Shown here: in pieces, positions 44,098-51,799 of the stretch | Layout of the letters: each line of letters starts with the position of its first letter | Position numbering within the stretch: the stretch's first letter is position 1 | Assembly: GCA_947040555.1 (NCBI GenBank) | Contig: CAMRBW010000007.1 | Span: 1 to 55,904, forward strand | Length of the DNA: 55,904 bases | Direction of reading: 5' to 3' | Source of the DNA: an uncultured Oceanospirillales bacterium | Lineage (GTDB): Bacteria; Pseudomonadota; Gammaproteobacteria; Pseudomonadales; Endozoicomonadaceae | The notes under the pieces: model-generated | The model's input: only the letters and a program-made list of their open reading frames with translations | Database searches by the model: none | What the model was told of the DNA's origin: nothing | Position numbers and translations under genes: made by a program

Positions 44098-45306
44098 ATG
44101 AAGATTCTCAACAGTTTACTAGGCGTCGTGTTTCTCCTTGCCATTGCCTTCGCGTTCTCAGAGAACCGAAAAGCGATTAACTGGCGAACGGTGCTGGGGG
44201 CATTGATTATTCAGTCAGTACTGGCCACATTTGTTCTGGCTGTTCCGGTCGGGCGCAGCATTTTGGAAAAAATGTCTGGAGTGGTTCAGAATGTGATGAA
44301 TTATGCGAATGATGGCATCAGCTTCCTGTTCGGTAGTCTTGCTGATCCCTCCAAGGTCGGTTTTATTTTTGGCATCAAAGTGTTGCCGCTAATTATCTTT
44401 TTCTCTGCCCTGATCTCTGTGCTTTACCACTTAGGGGTGATGCAGATTGTTATTCGATTTATAGGAGGGGGGCTGCAAAAATTTCTTATGATCAGTCGTA
44501 CCGAGTCAATCTCGGCTACGGGCAATATTTTTGTCGGTCAGACCGAAGCTCCCCTGTTGGTGCGCCCTTTCATTCCGACCATGACCCGGTCTGAACTGTT
44601 CGCCATTATGGTTGGAGGTTTGGCATCTGTTGCAGGTTCTGTGTTGGCTGGTTATGCTAGCCTCGGCGTTGATCTTAACTATCTGATTGCTGCCAGTTTT
44701 ATGGCGGCTCCCGGCGGATTGCTGATGGCGAAAATCATCGTTCCCGAGACGGATACTCCTGTCGATACCAAGGGTGCGATGGATGCCTCCGAGCATATCA
44801 ATTTGCTGGATGCTGCAGCGACCGGAGCCTCTTCCGGTATGAAACTGGCTGTTAACGTTGGTGCCATGCTGCTCGCTTTTATAGCCCTTATTGCACTGGC
44901 TAACGGTTTTGTTGGCTGGATTGGCAATATGGTCGGGTTGAAAGGGCTCGATATTCAGGAAATTCTGGGTTATCTATTTTCGCCTTTGGCGTGGATCATC
45001 GGGATTCCGTGGGCAGAGGCAAACATTGCCGGCAGCGTGATCGGCCAGAAGTTGATAGTGAATGAGTTTGTCGCATTTATCGACTTCATCGATGTGAAGG
45101 AGTCTCTTTCCATCAAGACTCAAGCTGTGATTACCTTTGCTCTGTGTGGTTTTGCCAATCTTTCTTCCCTTGCTATTTTGCTGGGCGGCTTGGGTGTTAT
45201 GGCACCCAGTCGGCGCGGGGATATTGCTAATTTAGGTTTAAAGGCGGTGCTGGCTGGAACATTGTCCAATCTGATGAGTGGTGTTTTAGCGGGTTTCTTT
45301 ATATGA
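44098..45306 (+). CDS. nupC: Concentrative nucleoside transporter (CNT family)
   Basis: A 402-aa inner-membrane carrier of the CNT family that imports nucleosides with Na+ or H+. Key blocks are GQTEAPLLVRPFIPTMTRSEL (nucleoside and ion site), SVAGSVLAGYASLGVD, AAPGGLLMAKI, and the C-terminal NEFVAFIDF with FALCGFANLSSLAI. In family structures the Gln-Thr-Glu and Asn-Glu-Phe groups bind the nucleoside. The XapX gene follows at once. A supply of nucleosides for udk and the deaminase is consistent. E. coli NupC is H+-driven, many marine ones use Na+; the ion cannot be told here. Confidence 0.93.
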   Translation: MKILNSLLGVVFLLAIAFAFSENRKAINWRTVLGALIIQSVLATFVLAVPVGRSILEKMSGVVQNVMNYANDGISFLFGSLADPSKVGFIFGIKVLPLIIFFSALISVLYHLGVMQIVIRFIGGGLQKFLMISRTESISATGNIFVGQTEAPLLVRPFIPTMTRSELFAIMVGGLASVAGSVLAGYASLGVDLNYLIAASFMAAPGGLLMAKIIVPETDTPVDTKGAMDASEHINLLDAAATGASSGMKLAVNVGAMLLAFIALIALANGFVGWIGNMVGLKGLDIQEILGYLFSPLAWIIGIPWAEANIAGSVIGQKLIVNEFVAFIDFIDVKESLSIKTQAVITFALCGFANLSSLAILLGGLGVMAPSRRGDIANLGLKAVLAGTLSNLMSGVLAGFFI

Positions 45307-45309
45307 GAG

Positions 45310-45498
45310 ATGGTGAATATGTATTGGTATGACGTTTTTTTGGGCACGGTAAGTGGCTTTGTCATTGGTGTGCTATTTACATGGTTGAGATTGCCTATTC
45401 CTGCGCCTCCTGCTCTGGCCGGATTGATGGCTCTGGTCGGTGTTTTCCTCGGCCGCTACTTCTATCTTGAGGTTGCCGCTGTGCTCGGAAGACTGTAA
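45310..45498 (+). CDS. XapX-domain small membrane protein
   Basis: A 62-aa protein with two membrane helices and the XapX (DUF1427) pattern: VSGFVIGVLFTWLRLPIPAP, then PALAGLMALVGVFLGRYFY. It starts four bases after the nucleoside transporter gene, so it is in the same transcript. A second Met three codons on is an alternative start. The family's role is unknown; the name comes from its link with xanthosine genes, which fits this neighbour. Confidence 0.85.
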   Translation: MVNMYWYDVFLGTVSGFVIGVLFTWLRLPIPAPPALAGLMALVGVFLGRYFYLEVAAVLGRL

Positions 45499-45565
45499 AC
45501 AGCTGAAAGCAAACCCGGTTGATGCCGATGAAACAGAAAGGAACAGGCAACACAATGGACATGTT

Positions 45566-46132
45566 ATGGCAATGCCGAAATATTTTTTCTGCTGTGGGTT
45601 TGTCTTTTTGTTACTGATGCTCGACAGTTCTCCCTCTCAGGCCAAGGATCTCGCTCCCCCAGGATTTCAGTGGCAGACCTGTAAGCAGGCAGGGTGCTCC
45701 TTCCTGGTACCGCAAGGTTGGTCTTTTGAGGGAGAGCAGAACCGGGGGGTGCAGAAGTATCAGATGATCCCCCCCCTGCACAATCGCAAGATTACACCGC
45801 TGGTGCGCGTTAATATTCTTCAACATACCGAAGTGCGTACCGGTATGTCGGCACAGCGGCATATGGAGCTCTTCATGGGAGAGCTAGACCGGTCTGGCAA
45901 GGTGTTGGAGGTCTGGAATAACACTTCAGGCTCCCTCACCAGTACCGCAGCCATGTCACTCCATTTTACCCGTGCTGATCAGGCCGTGAAAAAATTCAGT
46001 CTGCTGATCCGTAACCAGAAAACCGGCACTCTCTACGTCTTTACCTTTGAAACCATGCCCCATTACTGGGAGCAGGACTGGCCTGTGGTCGAGCAAATTT
46101 TTACTCGCCTGCGTCTGGACGAAGAGGTGTGA
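45566..46132 (+). CDS. Exported protein of unknown function
   Basis: A 188-aa protein with a signal peptide (YFFCCGFVFLLLMLDSSPSQA). It then has a Cys pair (WQTCKQAGCSFLVPQGW) and the segment FLVPQGWSFEGE, a start seen in many small exported lipid- or surface-related domains. It resembles no family I can name. The Met at 45566 is chosen because the signal peptide starts there; 42 more codons are open upstream but overlap the XapX gene. The end is 26 bases from the convergent tus gene. Confidence 0.6.
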   Translation: MAMPKYFFCCGFVFLLLMLDSSPSQAKDLAPPGFQWQTCKQAGCSFLVPQGWSFEGEQNRGVQKYQMIPPLHNRKITPLVRVNILQHTEVRTGMSAQRHMELFMGELDRSGKVLEVWNNTSGSLTSTAAMSLHFTRADQAVKKFSLLIRNQKTGTLYVFTFETMPHYWEQDWPVVEQIFTRLRLDEEV

Positions 46133-46157
46133 GCTGACTCCGCTACGAGAAGAGCCT

Positions 46158-47096
46158 TCAGATGGGTCGATAGAGCATTGATCCTGGTCGGTGGGAGAGT
46201 GGTACAAGGCGGGTGTCGCTTCGCTTTAGTCGATCCTGTCTGTTATCCGGATTCCAGGGGCGAATGCGGTTGAACTCAGGAAGCTCCGCCCCCGGCTCGC
46301 TATAAATAAACAACGGCAGTGGTGTATTGATCTGCCCTGGCCACTGCTTACCCTTCTCGGGATCGGCCTTCTTCAACGCTCTGATCTCATCCGGCCAGGT
46401 CAGGTTGGCGCGCAGATGGGGAACCAATGGTCGGCGAATCACAACCTCAGCAGCCATCGGCATTTTTTCCAGCAAACGAATATCTTCAGCCAGACCGACA
46501 CTGGGGGTGAACTTGCTGCGCAGATGCTCAATAGCCTTGCCGACAGGAAGACGAACACTGCCATGGGTACCCGATGCCCAGCTGAATCCGACCCGCCTGG
46601 GTGCCGTCGGGAACAACTTGAGTTGTCGGTAACACTGGACGAAGTGAATGTGTTGAATATTCATGTTGCCCAGCACCGTTTCCCGCAGATCTTTGGAGCT
46701 GAGATCGGTCATTTCAAAGCTGGAGCCAAACATTTTGCGGTAGTTCTGTACCGTCTCTTTGAACTGCTGCTTGCTCTGGTTCAGGATTGCACCGAGTTCA
46801 AGAGTCTCTTTGGATATACCGATCAGTCCGGTCAGCTTTCGGGTCTCCTGTCCTGGTTGTTCCGGGGTGTAGGTCAGTCTCAAGCTGATATCAGCCGCTG
46901 TGCGGCGAGCATCGGAATCGGTCTCTTCTTCGCACTCTTCCGTGATCCAGGCGGGTAACTGGTGGTCAGAAAGCAGTGCTTCTCTGAACCGGTCCCTGCT
47001 ATGAATCAAAGTGATCAGGCTGTCCCTGGTCTGGATGCGGGCGACAGTTTTATTTTCCATATTATACAATCGTTGCGGCGGTTCTCTTTCCACCAT
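46158..47096 (-). CDS. tus: Replication terminus site-binding protein, Tus family
   Basis: A 312-aa protein that aligns by eye with E. coli Tus (309 aa) through its C-terminal two thirds. [20 protein letters not shown] matches the Tus segment [40 protein letters not shown] matches [39 protein letters not shown] matches CPTPLIALINRDNGAGVPD. Tus binds Ter sites and blocks the replicative helicase from one side. The N-terminal third is diverged. An internal Met (47058-47060) is an alternative start; neither has a strong ribosome site. In E. coli, tus lies beside TerB, which controls it; no E. coli-like Ter core was seen nearby. Confidence 0.85.
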   Translation of the reverse strand: [312 protein letters not shown]

Positions 47097-47139
47097 ACCC
47101 GCTCTGTTCTGGTTATTCCAGAATTTGAAATCGGGAATA

Positions 47140-48054
47140 TCAGCGGGGGAAAGGCAAATCCATATAAAGGGGGCAGTGGTCGGACATTAGCTGGTTTTTC
47201 TGTGTTTTCTTGCTCCAGTGAAACTCGGTCACGGAAGGCATAGCATGGTCAGGTGGGGCGGAAATCACTATGTGATCGATCAGGGCTTGCGGCTGAAGGC
47301 TGGCTGGACACCGGCTGATGACCTCTCCGGTTAATAGATGGATTCGATGTTTACCGGTCTGCTTGCCGGTAAGGTGCTGCCAGACCGCATCGTTGGCGTT
47401 CAGGCGCCTGTTAAAATCACCAAGAATAACCACTTGGTTATTACCTTGTCCGTAGCGGTGCAGCCATTTTTTCAGCGTGGGTAACTGTCTTTTGAGCCGA
47501 AGACAGCCTGTTTGGCTGCTGTTCAGGCTGGTTTCTGTTGCCCAGCAGCCTGAGGCCAGATGGATGCTGAGCAGATGCAGGCTGCCAGAGCGCCCGGGCA
47601 GTTCAATATGAACCCCTAGCCGTAACCCGTCATGACCGATATTCAGGCTCACATCCGGGTGACGCTTCCAAACTATAGACTTTCGTATAAGAAACCCTGT
47701 GCGCTGATCGCTGTCTCTATTCTCAAGGATGCTGGTATAGTGATCCGGTTCGGCCACGCGCTGCAGAAACTCTCTGGATTCGACTTCCTGGACCGCCAAA
47801 ATGTCGGGTTTGATAGTATCAATGACCTTTTTCAGGGCCTGAAAATCCTTGTTTGTGCGGAATTTTGGGCTATTTGGTCGAAATTCCGGACGGAACCATT
47901 CAATATTCCAGCTGCCAATTCTTAAGGATTCTGTCTTATTCGTTTTACAAAATGCCAGCCCAGCAGTTGTCAGTAATAGTAACCAGATCAAAGGATAATC
48001 TGACAACCGTACCAATGATGCTGTTTTTGCAGGAACTTCTTGGCTTAATTGCAT
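47140..48054 (-). CDS. Exported endonuclease/exonuclease/phosphatase-family protein
   Basis: A 304-aa protein with a hydrophobic N-terminal segment (PLIWLLLLTTAGLAFC) as signal or anchor. The EEP fold follows: IGSWNIEWFRP (Asn), ILAVQEVES (metal Glu), LHLLSIHLASGCW (His), VVILGDFNRRL (Asp and Asn), IDHIVIS and the final MSDHCPLY (catalytic Asp-His). All catalytic residues are present. It could be a secreted nuclease or a phosphodiesterase acting on another substrate; the fold does not tell. It is upstream of tus on the same strand with 43 bases between. Confidence 0.85.
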   Translation of the reverse strand: MQLSQEVPAKTASLVRLSDYPLIWLLLLTTAGLAFCKTNKTESLRIGSWNIEWFRPEFRPNSPKFRTNKDFQALKKVIDTIKPDILAVQEVESREFLQRVAEPDHYTSILENRDSDQRTGFLIRKSIVWKRHPDVSLNIGHDGLRLGVHIELPGRSGSLHLLSIHLASGCWATETSLNSSQTGCLRLKRQLPTLKKWLHRYGQGNNQVVILGDFNRRLNANDAVWQHLTGKQTGKHRIHLLTGEVISRCPASLQPQALIDHIVISAPPDHAMPSVTEFHWSKKTQKNQLMSDHCPLYMDLPFPR

Positions 48055-48267
48055 TCTAATACTTTGAGCAAATAATGACCGCAGACACCAGACTGCTCCA
48101 TCAATTTACTTGTCTCATGGGGATGGGGTCTGACATTAGCATCTGATTCAGTGTCTGTCATAGCTCATCCCTGTTTATAACCAATTGGTTATTTCGCATT
48201 TGGCTATTTCGCATTGTGGGACGAGGGTGGAGCAGTACACACACATAAGATATCAAGGAGCGCAATA

Positions 48268-48597
48268 ATGACGCTGACTATTAGATTGATAAAAACGAGA
48301 AGAGAGAAACGTCTATCCCAGCAAGCGCTGGCGGATCTGATTGGTGTTTCACGCAGTGCGTTGGCACAGTGGGAGACAGATATGAGCCGGCCAAGTTTGA
48401 GTAATCTACGAAAAATAGCAGAAATTTTTGATATTTCCTTTGAATGGTTGGCCACGGGTCGTGGCAACCAATATGTTATGCTTCAGGATGATGAAATCCC
48501 TGACGAGCAGCTGGAAGAAGAGATCAATCGTCTGCTCCCTCGCCTCAATACCCGGCACAAGAAAGCTCTACTCGATGTTATCAAGGTTATGAATTGA
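48268..48597 (+). CDS. XRE-family transcriptional regulator
   Basis: A 109-aa protein with an N-terminal helix-turn-helix: IRLIKTRREKRLSQQALADL, then GVSRSALAQWETDMSRPSL. An acidic helical tail follows, likely for dimerisation. The ATG at 48268 has AGGAG eight bases upstream; the longer frame does not. It resembles phage-type or symbiosis-region repressors, but the target is unknown. It is divergent from the EEP gene, with about 210 bases between. Confidence 0.88.
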   Translation: MTLTIRLIKTRREKRLSQQALADLIGVSRSALAQWETDMSRPSLSNLRKIAEIFDISFEWLATGRGNQYVMLQDDEIPDEQLEEEINRLLPRLNTRHKKALLDVIKVMN

Positions 48598-48633
48598 TCG
48601 AGTGCCAGAGAGATATAAGACTAAACTCACAAG

Positions 48634-48690
48634 CAGCCATGAGCGGGAGCATAAACAGCCATGAGCGGGAGCATAAACAGCCATGAGCGG
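48634..48690. repeat. Tandem repeat, 22 bp x 2.6
   Basis: Units start at 48634, 48656 and 48678 (last partial) and begin cagccatgagcgggagc. It lies between the regulator gene and the hupB terminator. Each copy contains catgagcgg, so the array carries repeated ATG codons without ribosome sites. Confidence 0.92.
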
Positions 48691-48691
48691 C

Positions 48692-48733
48692 GGACACAAA
48701 AAAAGAGCCACGGAGTGCTCTTTTTTTGTGTCC
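48692..48733. terminator. Long bidirectional terminator, hupB and XRE gene
   Basis: ggacacaaaaaaagagc pairs perfectly with gctctttttttgtgtcc (17 bp) around an 8-base loop. The A/T run is inside the stem. It ends the convergent hupB and regulator transcripts. Confidence 0.85.
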
Positions 48734-48742
48734 GGCAAACAA

Positions 48743-49018
48743 TTACGCGTTGACCGCTTCCTTCAGTTTGGCACCAGCCTTGAACTGAGCAACCCGGGAT
48801 GCCGGGATCTCAATTTCCTGACCAGTCTGAGGGTTACGACCCTTGCGCGCAGCACGATCAGCAACAGAGAAAGTACCGAAGCCGATCAGCTGTACGGACT
48901 CGCCGCTAACGAGAGCGTTCTGTGTTGCGCTCAGGAACGCATTAACAGCCAGTTCAGCTTTGCTCTTGGACAGGTCTGCTTGTTCGGCGACTGCCTCAAT
49001 CAGCTCTTTCTTGTTCAT
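48743..49018 (-). CDS. hupB: HU-family DNA-binding protein
   Basis: A 91-aa nucleoid protein. It has MNKKELIEAVAEQADLSKSK, the family signature GFGTFSVADRAARKGRNPQTG, and the DNA-arm Pro in IEIPASRVAQFKAG. It bends DNA as a dimer. AGGA precedes the ATG. HU beta and alpha cannot be separated safely, so the symbol is by likeness to HupB. Confidence 0.93.
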   Translation of the reverse strand: MNKKELIEAVAEQADLSKSKAELAVNAFLSATQNALVSGESVQLIGFGTFSVADRAARKGRNPQTGQEIEIPASRVAQFKAGAKLKEAVNA

Positions 49019-49146
49019 GTCGAGTCCTGATGTTACTAAAGCAAAAATTATATGAGCGCAGGATAATACACGAAAGAGCGTAGTGCGAATAGCATTTGCA
49101 AGGGAAAAAACGAAGCAAACACTGCAATTTCGCAGCTATTTGAGAC

Positions 49147-50292
49147 TTATACGTCCGGTGTCAAACCATGATTGCGGGTGAGTTCGCGCAGTCGCTGTTT
49201 TTCCGGGGTGTAATATTGCTGTGTTGTAGTGATAGCTTCGTGTCCGGCAAAAATGGCAAGGTCTTCTATATCCATGCTTCGTGCAAGATGTGAGAGTGTC
49301 GTGTGTCTCAGGGAGTGGAAGCTCTTGCTGCGCAGTCTGTCAGCCAGGCCGGAGTCATTTTGTGCAACCTGCATGGCGCAGTAGTTCAAAAATTGAGTAA
49401 ACCAATGGCGCACCTGGCGCTGACTCATTGCCTTAAAGCTACCATCTTTTGCTAGCGGACGTTGGCAGGGAGCCAGCGGGAAGTCGTCGTTGGCAAACGG
49501 CTCAAGATTATGGAAAGTTCGATAGGTGATGATGGTCTGAAGTATATTGTCGTTTACCGGCAGATGACGCAGTCTGCGGCCTTTACCGCGAATGGTCAGA
49601 ATCAACTGGCCGGAGCTGTCTTGCCGAATATCGCGGCACGTGTGTCCGGTTACTTCAGACTGACGCAGACCCAATCCATAAGTGATGCCAATCACGTAGG
49701 CGAGCCGGGCTTTTTCCAGTTTTAGTCTGGGTTTGTTGTCGGGATAGCCGGTCAGTGCACGGGTAATAACCTGCCACTCATCTTCATAAAAGAAGCGGGT
49801 CTCCCCATGACCACGGGCTATTTTCTCTCCACTCTTGTCAAAACCATACACGGGGTTTCCGGTGAGGTAGCCGGTGGCTTGCAGGTAACTGAAAAAACTG
49901 CTGAGGACCGTAACGATCTGATCGGTACTTTTACCAGGGCGGATGGCATTGGGAAAGAAGACTTTGTCCGGGTTGTTTCTATCCATCCCCGGTTGCTGCC
50001 AGTGTGGCCATGGGGCTTGAAGAAAGTTGATATAGACCTCGATATCGGCAACGGTACAGTTGCGATACTCCTTCACTCTCTCCCTGCTCAGGAAAATAGT
50101 GAAGCGAACCAGCTCGCGGGTATAGCGTCGTAAAGTTTCGTCTGAACGGCGCGCAGCCCGACGCAAAAATAGTGCCAGCGCATCTTTATCACTGTTAACC
50201 CCCAGCTTGTTGTGATTATGCAGGTGGAGTGGGACGTCCGCTGTCTGCAAAGGTGTGGACAGTGTCTTTTGAGTAAGGTTTTTATGTGTCAT
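49147..50292 (-). CDS. Tyrosine recombinase/phage-type integrase
   Basis: A 381-aa site-specific recombinase. The N-terminal SAM-like core-binding domain covers about residues 30-140 (DALALFLRRAARRSDETLRR). The catalytic domain has the first Arg in GLGLRQSEV, the Lys in IRGKGRRLRHLP, HSLRHTTLSHLA with His and Arg, GHEAITTTQQYY with the second His and the Tyr nucleophile. It resembles XerC/D-like or integron-type enzymes more than phage lambda Int. I placed the start at MTHKNLTQ (50290-50292); up to 37 more codons are open but overlap the serpin promoter. There is no tRNA or att site nearby. It may be the recombinase of a relic island that brought the serpin. Confidence 0.9.
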   Translation of the reverse strand: MTHKNLTQKTLSTPLQTADVPLHLHNHNKLGVNSDKDALALFLRRAARRSDETLRRYTRELVRFTIFLSRERVKEYRNCTVADIEVYINFLQAPWPHWQQPGMDRNNPDKVFFPNAIRPGKSTDQIVTVLSSFFSYLQATGYLTGNPVYGFDKSGEKIARGHGETRFFYEDEWQVITRALTGYPDNKPRLKLEKARLAYVIGITYGLGLRQSEVTGHTCRDIRQDSSGQLILTIRGKGRRLRHLPVNDNILQTIITYRTFHNLEPFANDDFPLAPCQRPLAKDGSFKAMSQRQVRHWFTQFLNYCAMQVAQNDSGLADRLRSKSFHSLRHTTLSHLARSMDIEDLAIFAGHEAITTTQQYYTPEKQRLRELTRNHGLTPDV

Positions 50293-50421
50293 TACCCAAC
50301 TATAACACCGGATATTTGCCATCAGAACGGAAGGTTGAACCAGTTTTTTCCCGCAACAGATGTTTTTTTCTGAAAATAAACTAGGTTGAAACTCCCACTT
50401 CAAAACAAAGGCGTGTCGGGC

Positions 50422-51783
50422 ATGAAATCCTCAGTAGATAAGGTGTTTTTTTTCTTGCTGTTGTCAGGATTGTTGTCAGGATTGTGGCCATCACTGGCCG
50501 TGTCCGGTATCGATACATGCAATAGCGAATCACTGCCTCACTACGTCTTTACGCCCACCGATCAACAACAAGTTTGCCCCCAGTGTGCTCTTGTTAAGCC
50601 AGAGGTCAATGCCGAGCGTGCCGATAAATGGAACAGGGCTACTTTAACTTTGTTTGATAAAGTCTCAAAACACCAACCGCATGGGAATCATGTTGTGTCT
50701 TCCCACAGTATTTTTGAGACATTGAGTATGCTGGGTGCCGGAGCGGAAGGAAAGACCCAAAAGCAGATTTTCGAGCATATAGGAGCAACGTCGGATGATA
50801 TAGGAACAACGTCGGATGATATAGGAACAACGTCGGATACTTGGCTGGCCTTTCAAAAGATGATGGATGTTCAAACCGAGGGCAAAGATGAGAAGTTTTC
50901 CAGATCTAACGTTGTTATGGTTGCCAAACGCCATGAACTAAAGGAAATCTACAGAAAATTCATAGGTCAGTTTGGTAAATGTGACGTCGAAAAGCTCGAT
51001 ATCAGTGATAAAAAGAAAGTGGATGAGCTGGTGAATTCTGTGAATAATCGGGTCTGCAGTATGACTGAAGGCATGATCGAGACGTGCGTGTCCAGTGACG
51101 ACCTTTCCGCATCCGACCCAGCACTGTTTTTGATAAATGTTACTTATTTTCAGGATAAATGGGGGGTGGAGTTTGAAAGGCAGGACGAAAAGGGTACGTT
51201 TAAGCTCTCGAATGAATCGACTGTTGATACAACCATGATAAACGCCAGGGATGGTCGGATCGGTTATGTTGAATATGAGGGATGGCAGTCGGTTTCTATT
51301 CCCTACAAAGGCAGTTTTGAAATGGTAGCCATGTTACCGTCGGAAACAGGAAAGGGCAATTTTCAGGATTTGTTTTCTTCTCTCGACGGCCCGGAAACCA
51401 AGGACGGTATTATTGTCGATCTCACCATGCCCGAGTACACCATTGATATGGAGTATGAACTGATTGATCTGTTGAAAACAGATCAGCCGGGGGACATGTT
51501 CTCACCCTCTGCGGACTTCGGTGGCATGGTAGAGGACGCCTCGGGTTTATATGTGATGGCAGCCCGCCACAAGGCCAAGATAGAGACAGATGTTGAAGGA
51601 ACCAAAGCGGTAGGGGTGACAGAGGTGTGTGTTGCTGACTGTATGTTGGAAGTGAAAGCTCCCACAGTGGTCAAGGTTAACTTGAATCGCCCTTTCCTGT
51701 TCTTGATACGTGATAAAAAAAACAAAGCGATAAGGTTTATAGGGAAGTTGGCGGATCCACGGGTAACGGCAGACTCAGTCTGA
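50422..51783 (+). CDS. Serpin, exported
   Basis: A 453-aa serine protease inhibitor with a signal peptide (VFFFLLLSGLLSGLWPSLAVSG) and the serpin core. HVVSSHSIFETLSMLGAGAEGKTQKQI is the opening helix and shutter region, LFLINVTYFQDKWGVEFE the breach strand. The reactive loop starts with EGTKAVGVTEVCVADCMLEV and ends at NLNRPFLFLIRDK. The hinge EGTKAVGVT is nearly canonical (small residues), so inhibition is plausible. Two Cys (CVADC) in the reactive loop are unusual. A 21-bp in-frame repeat inserts (S)DDIGTT copies at residues 119-139. A few Cys at the N-terminus suggest a periplasmic or secreted product. The role in host-protease control is inferred. Confidence 0.92.
   Translation: MKSSVDKVFFFLLLSGLLSGLWPSLAVSGIDTCNSESLPHYVFTPTDQQQVCPQCALVKPEVNAERADKWNRATLTLFDKVSKHQPHGNHVVSSHSIFETLSMLGAGAEGKTQKQIFEHIGATSDDIGTTSDDIGTTSDTWLAFQKMMDVQTEGKDEKFSRSNVVMVAKRHELKEIYRKFIGQFGKCDVEKLDISDKKKVDELVNSVNNRVCSMTEGMIETCVSSDDLSASDPALFLINVTYFQDKWGVEFERQDEKGTFKLSNESTVDTTMINARDGRIGYVEYEGWQSVSIPYKGSFEMVAMLPSETGKGNFQDLFSSLDGPETKDGIIVDLTMPEYTIDMEYELIDLLKTDQPGDMFSPSADFGGMVEDASGLYVMAARHKAKIETDVEGTKAVGVTEVCVADCMLEVKAPTVVKVNLNRPFLFLIRDKKNKAIRFIGKLADPRVTADSV
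50777..50839 (+). repeat. In-frame 21-bp tandem repeat in the serpin gene
   Basis: Three copies of atataggaacaacgtcggat plus a final base begin at 50777, 50798 and 50819. They add two seven-residue units to the loop after the second helix. They keep the frame. Confidence 0.92.
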
Positions 51784-51799
51784 GTCTGCCAGGCACGGA

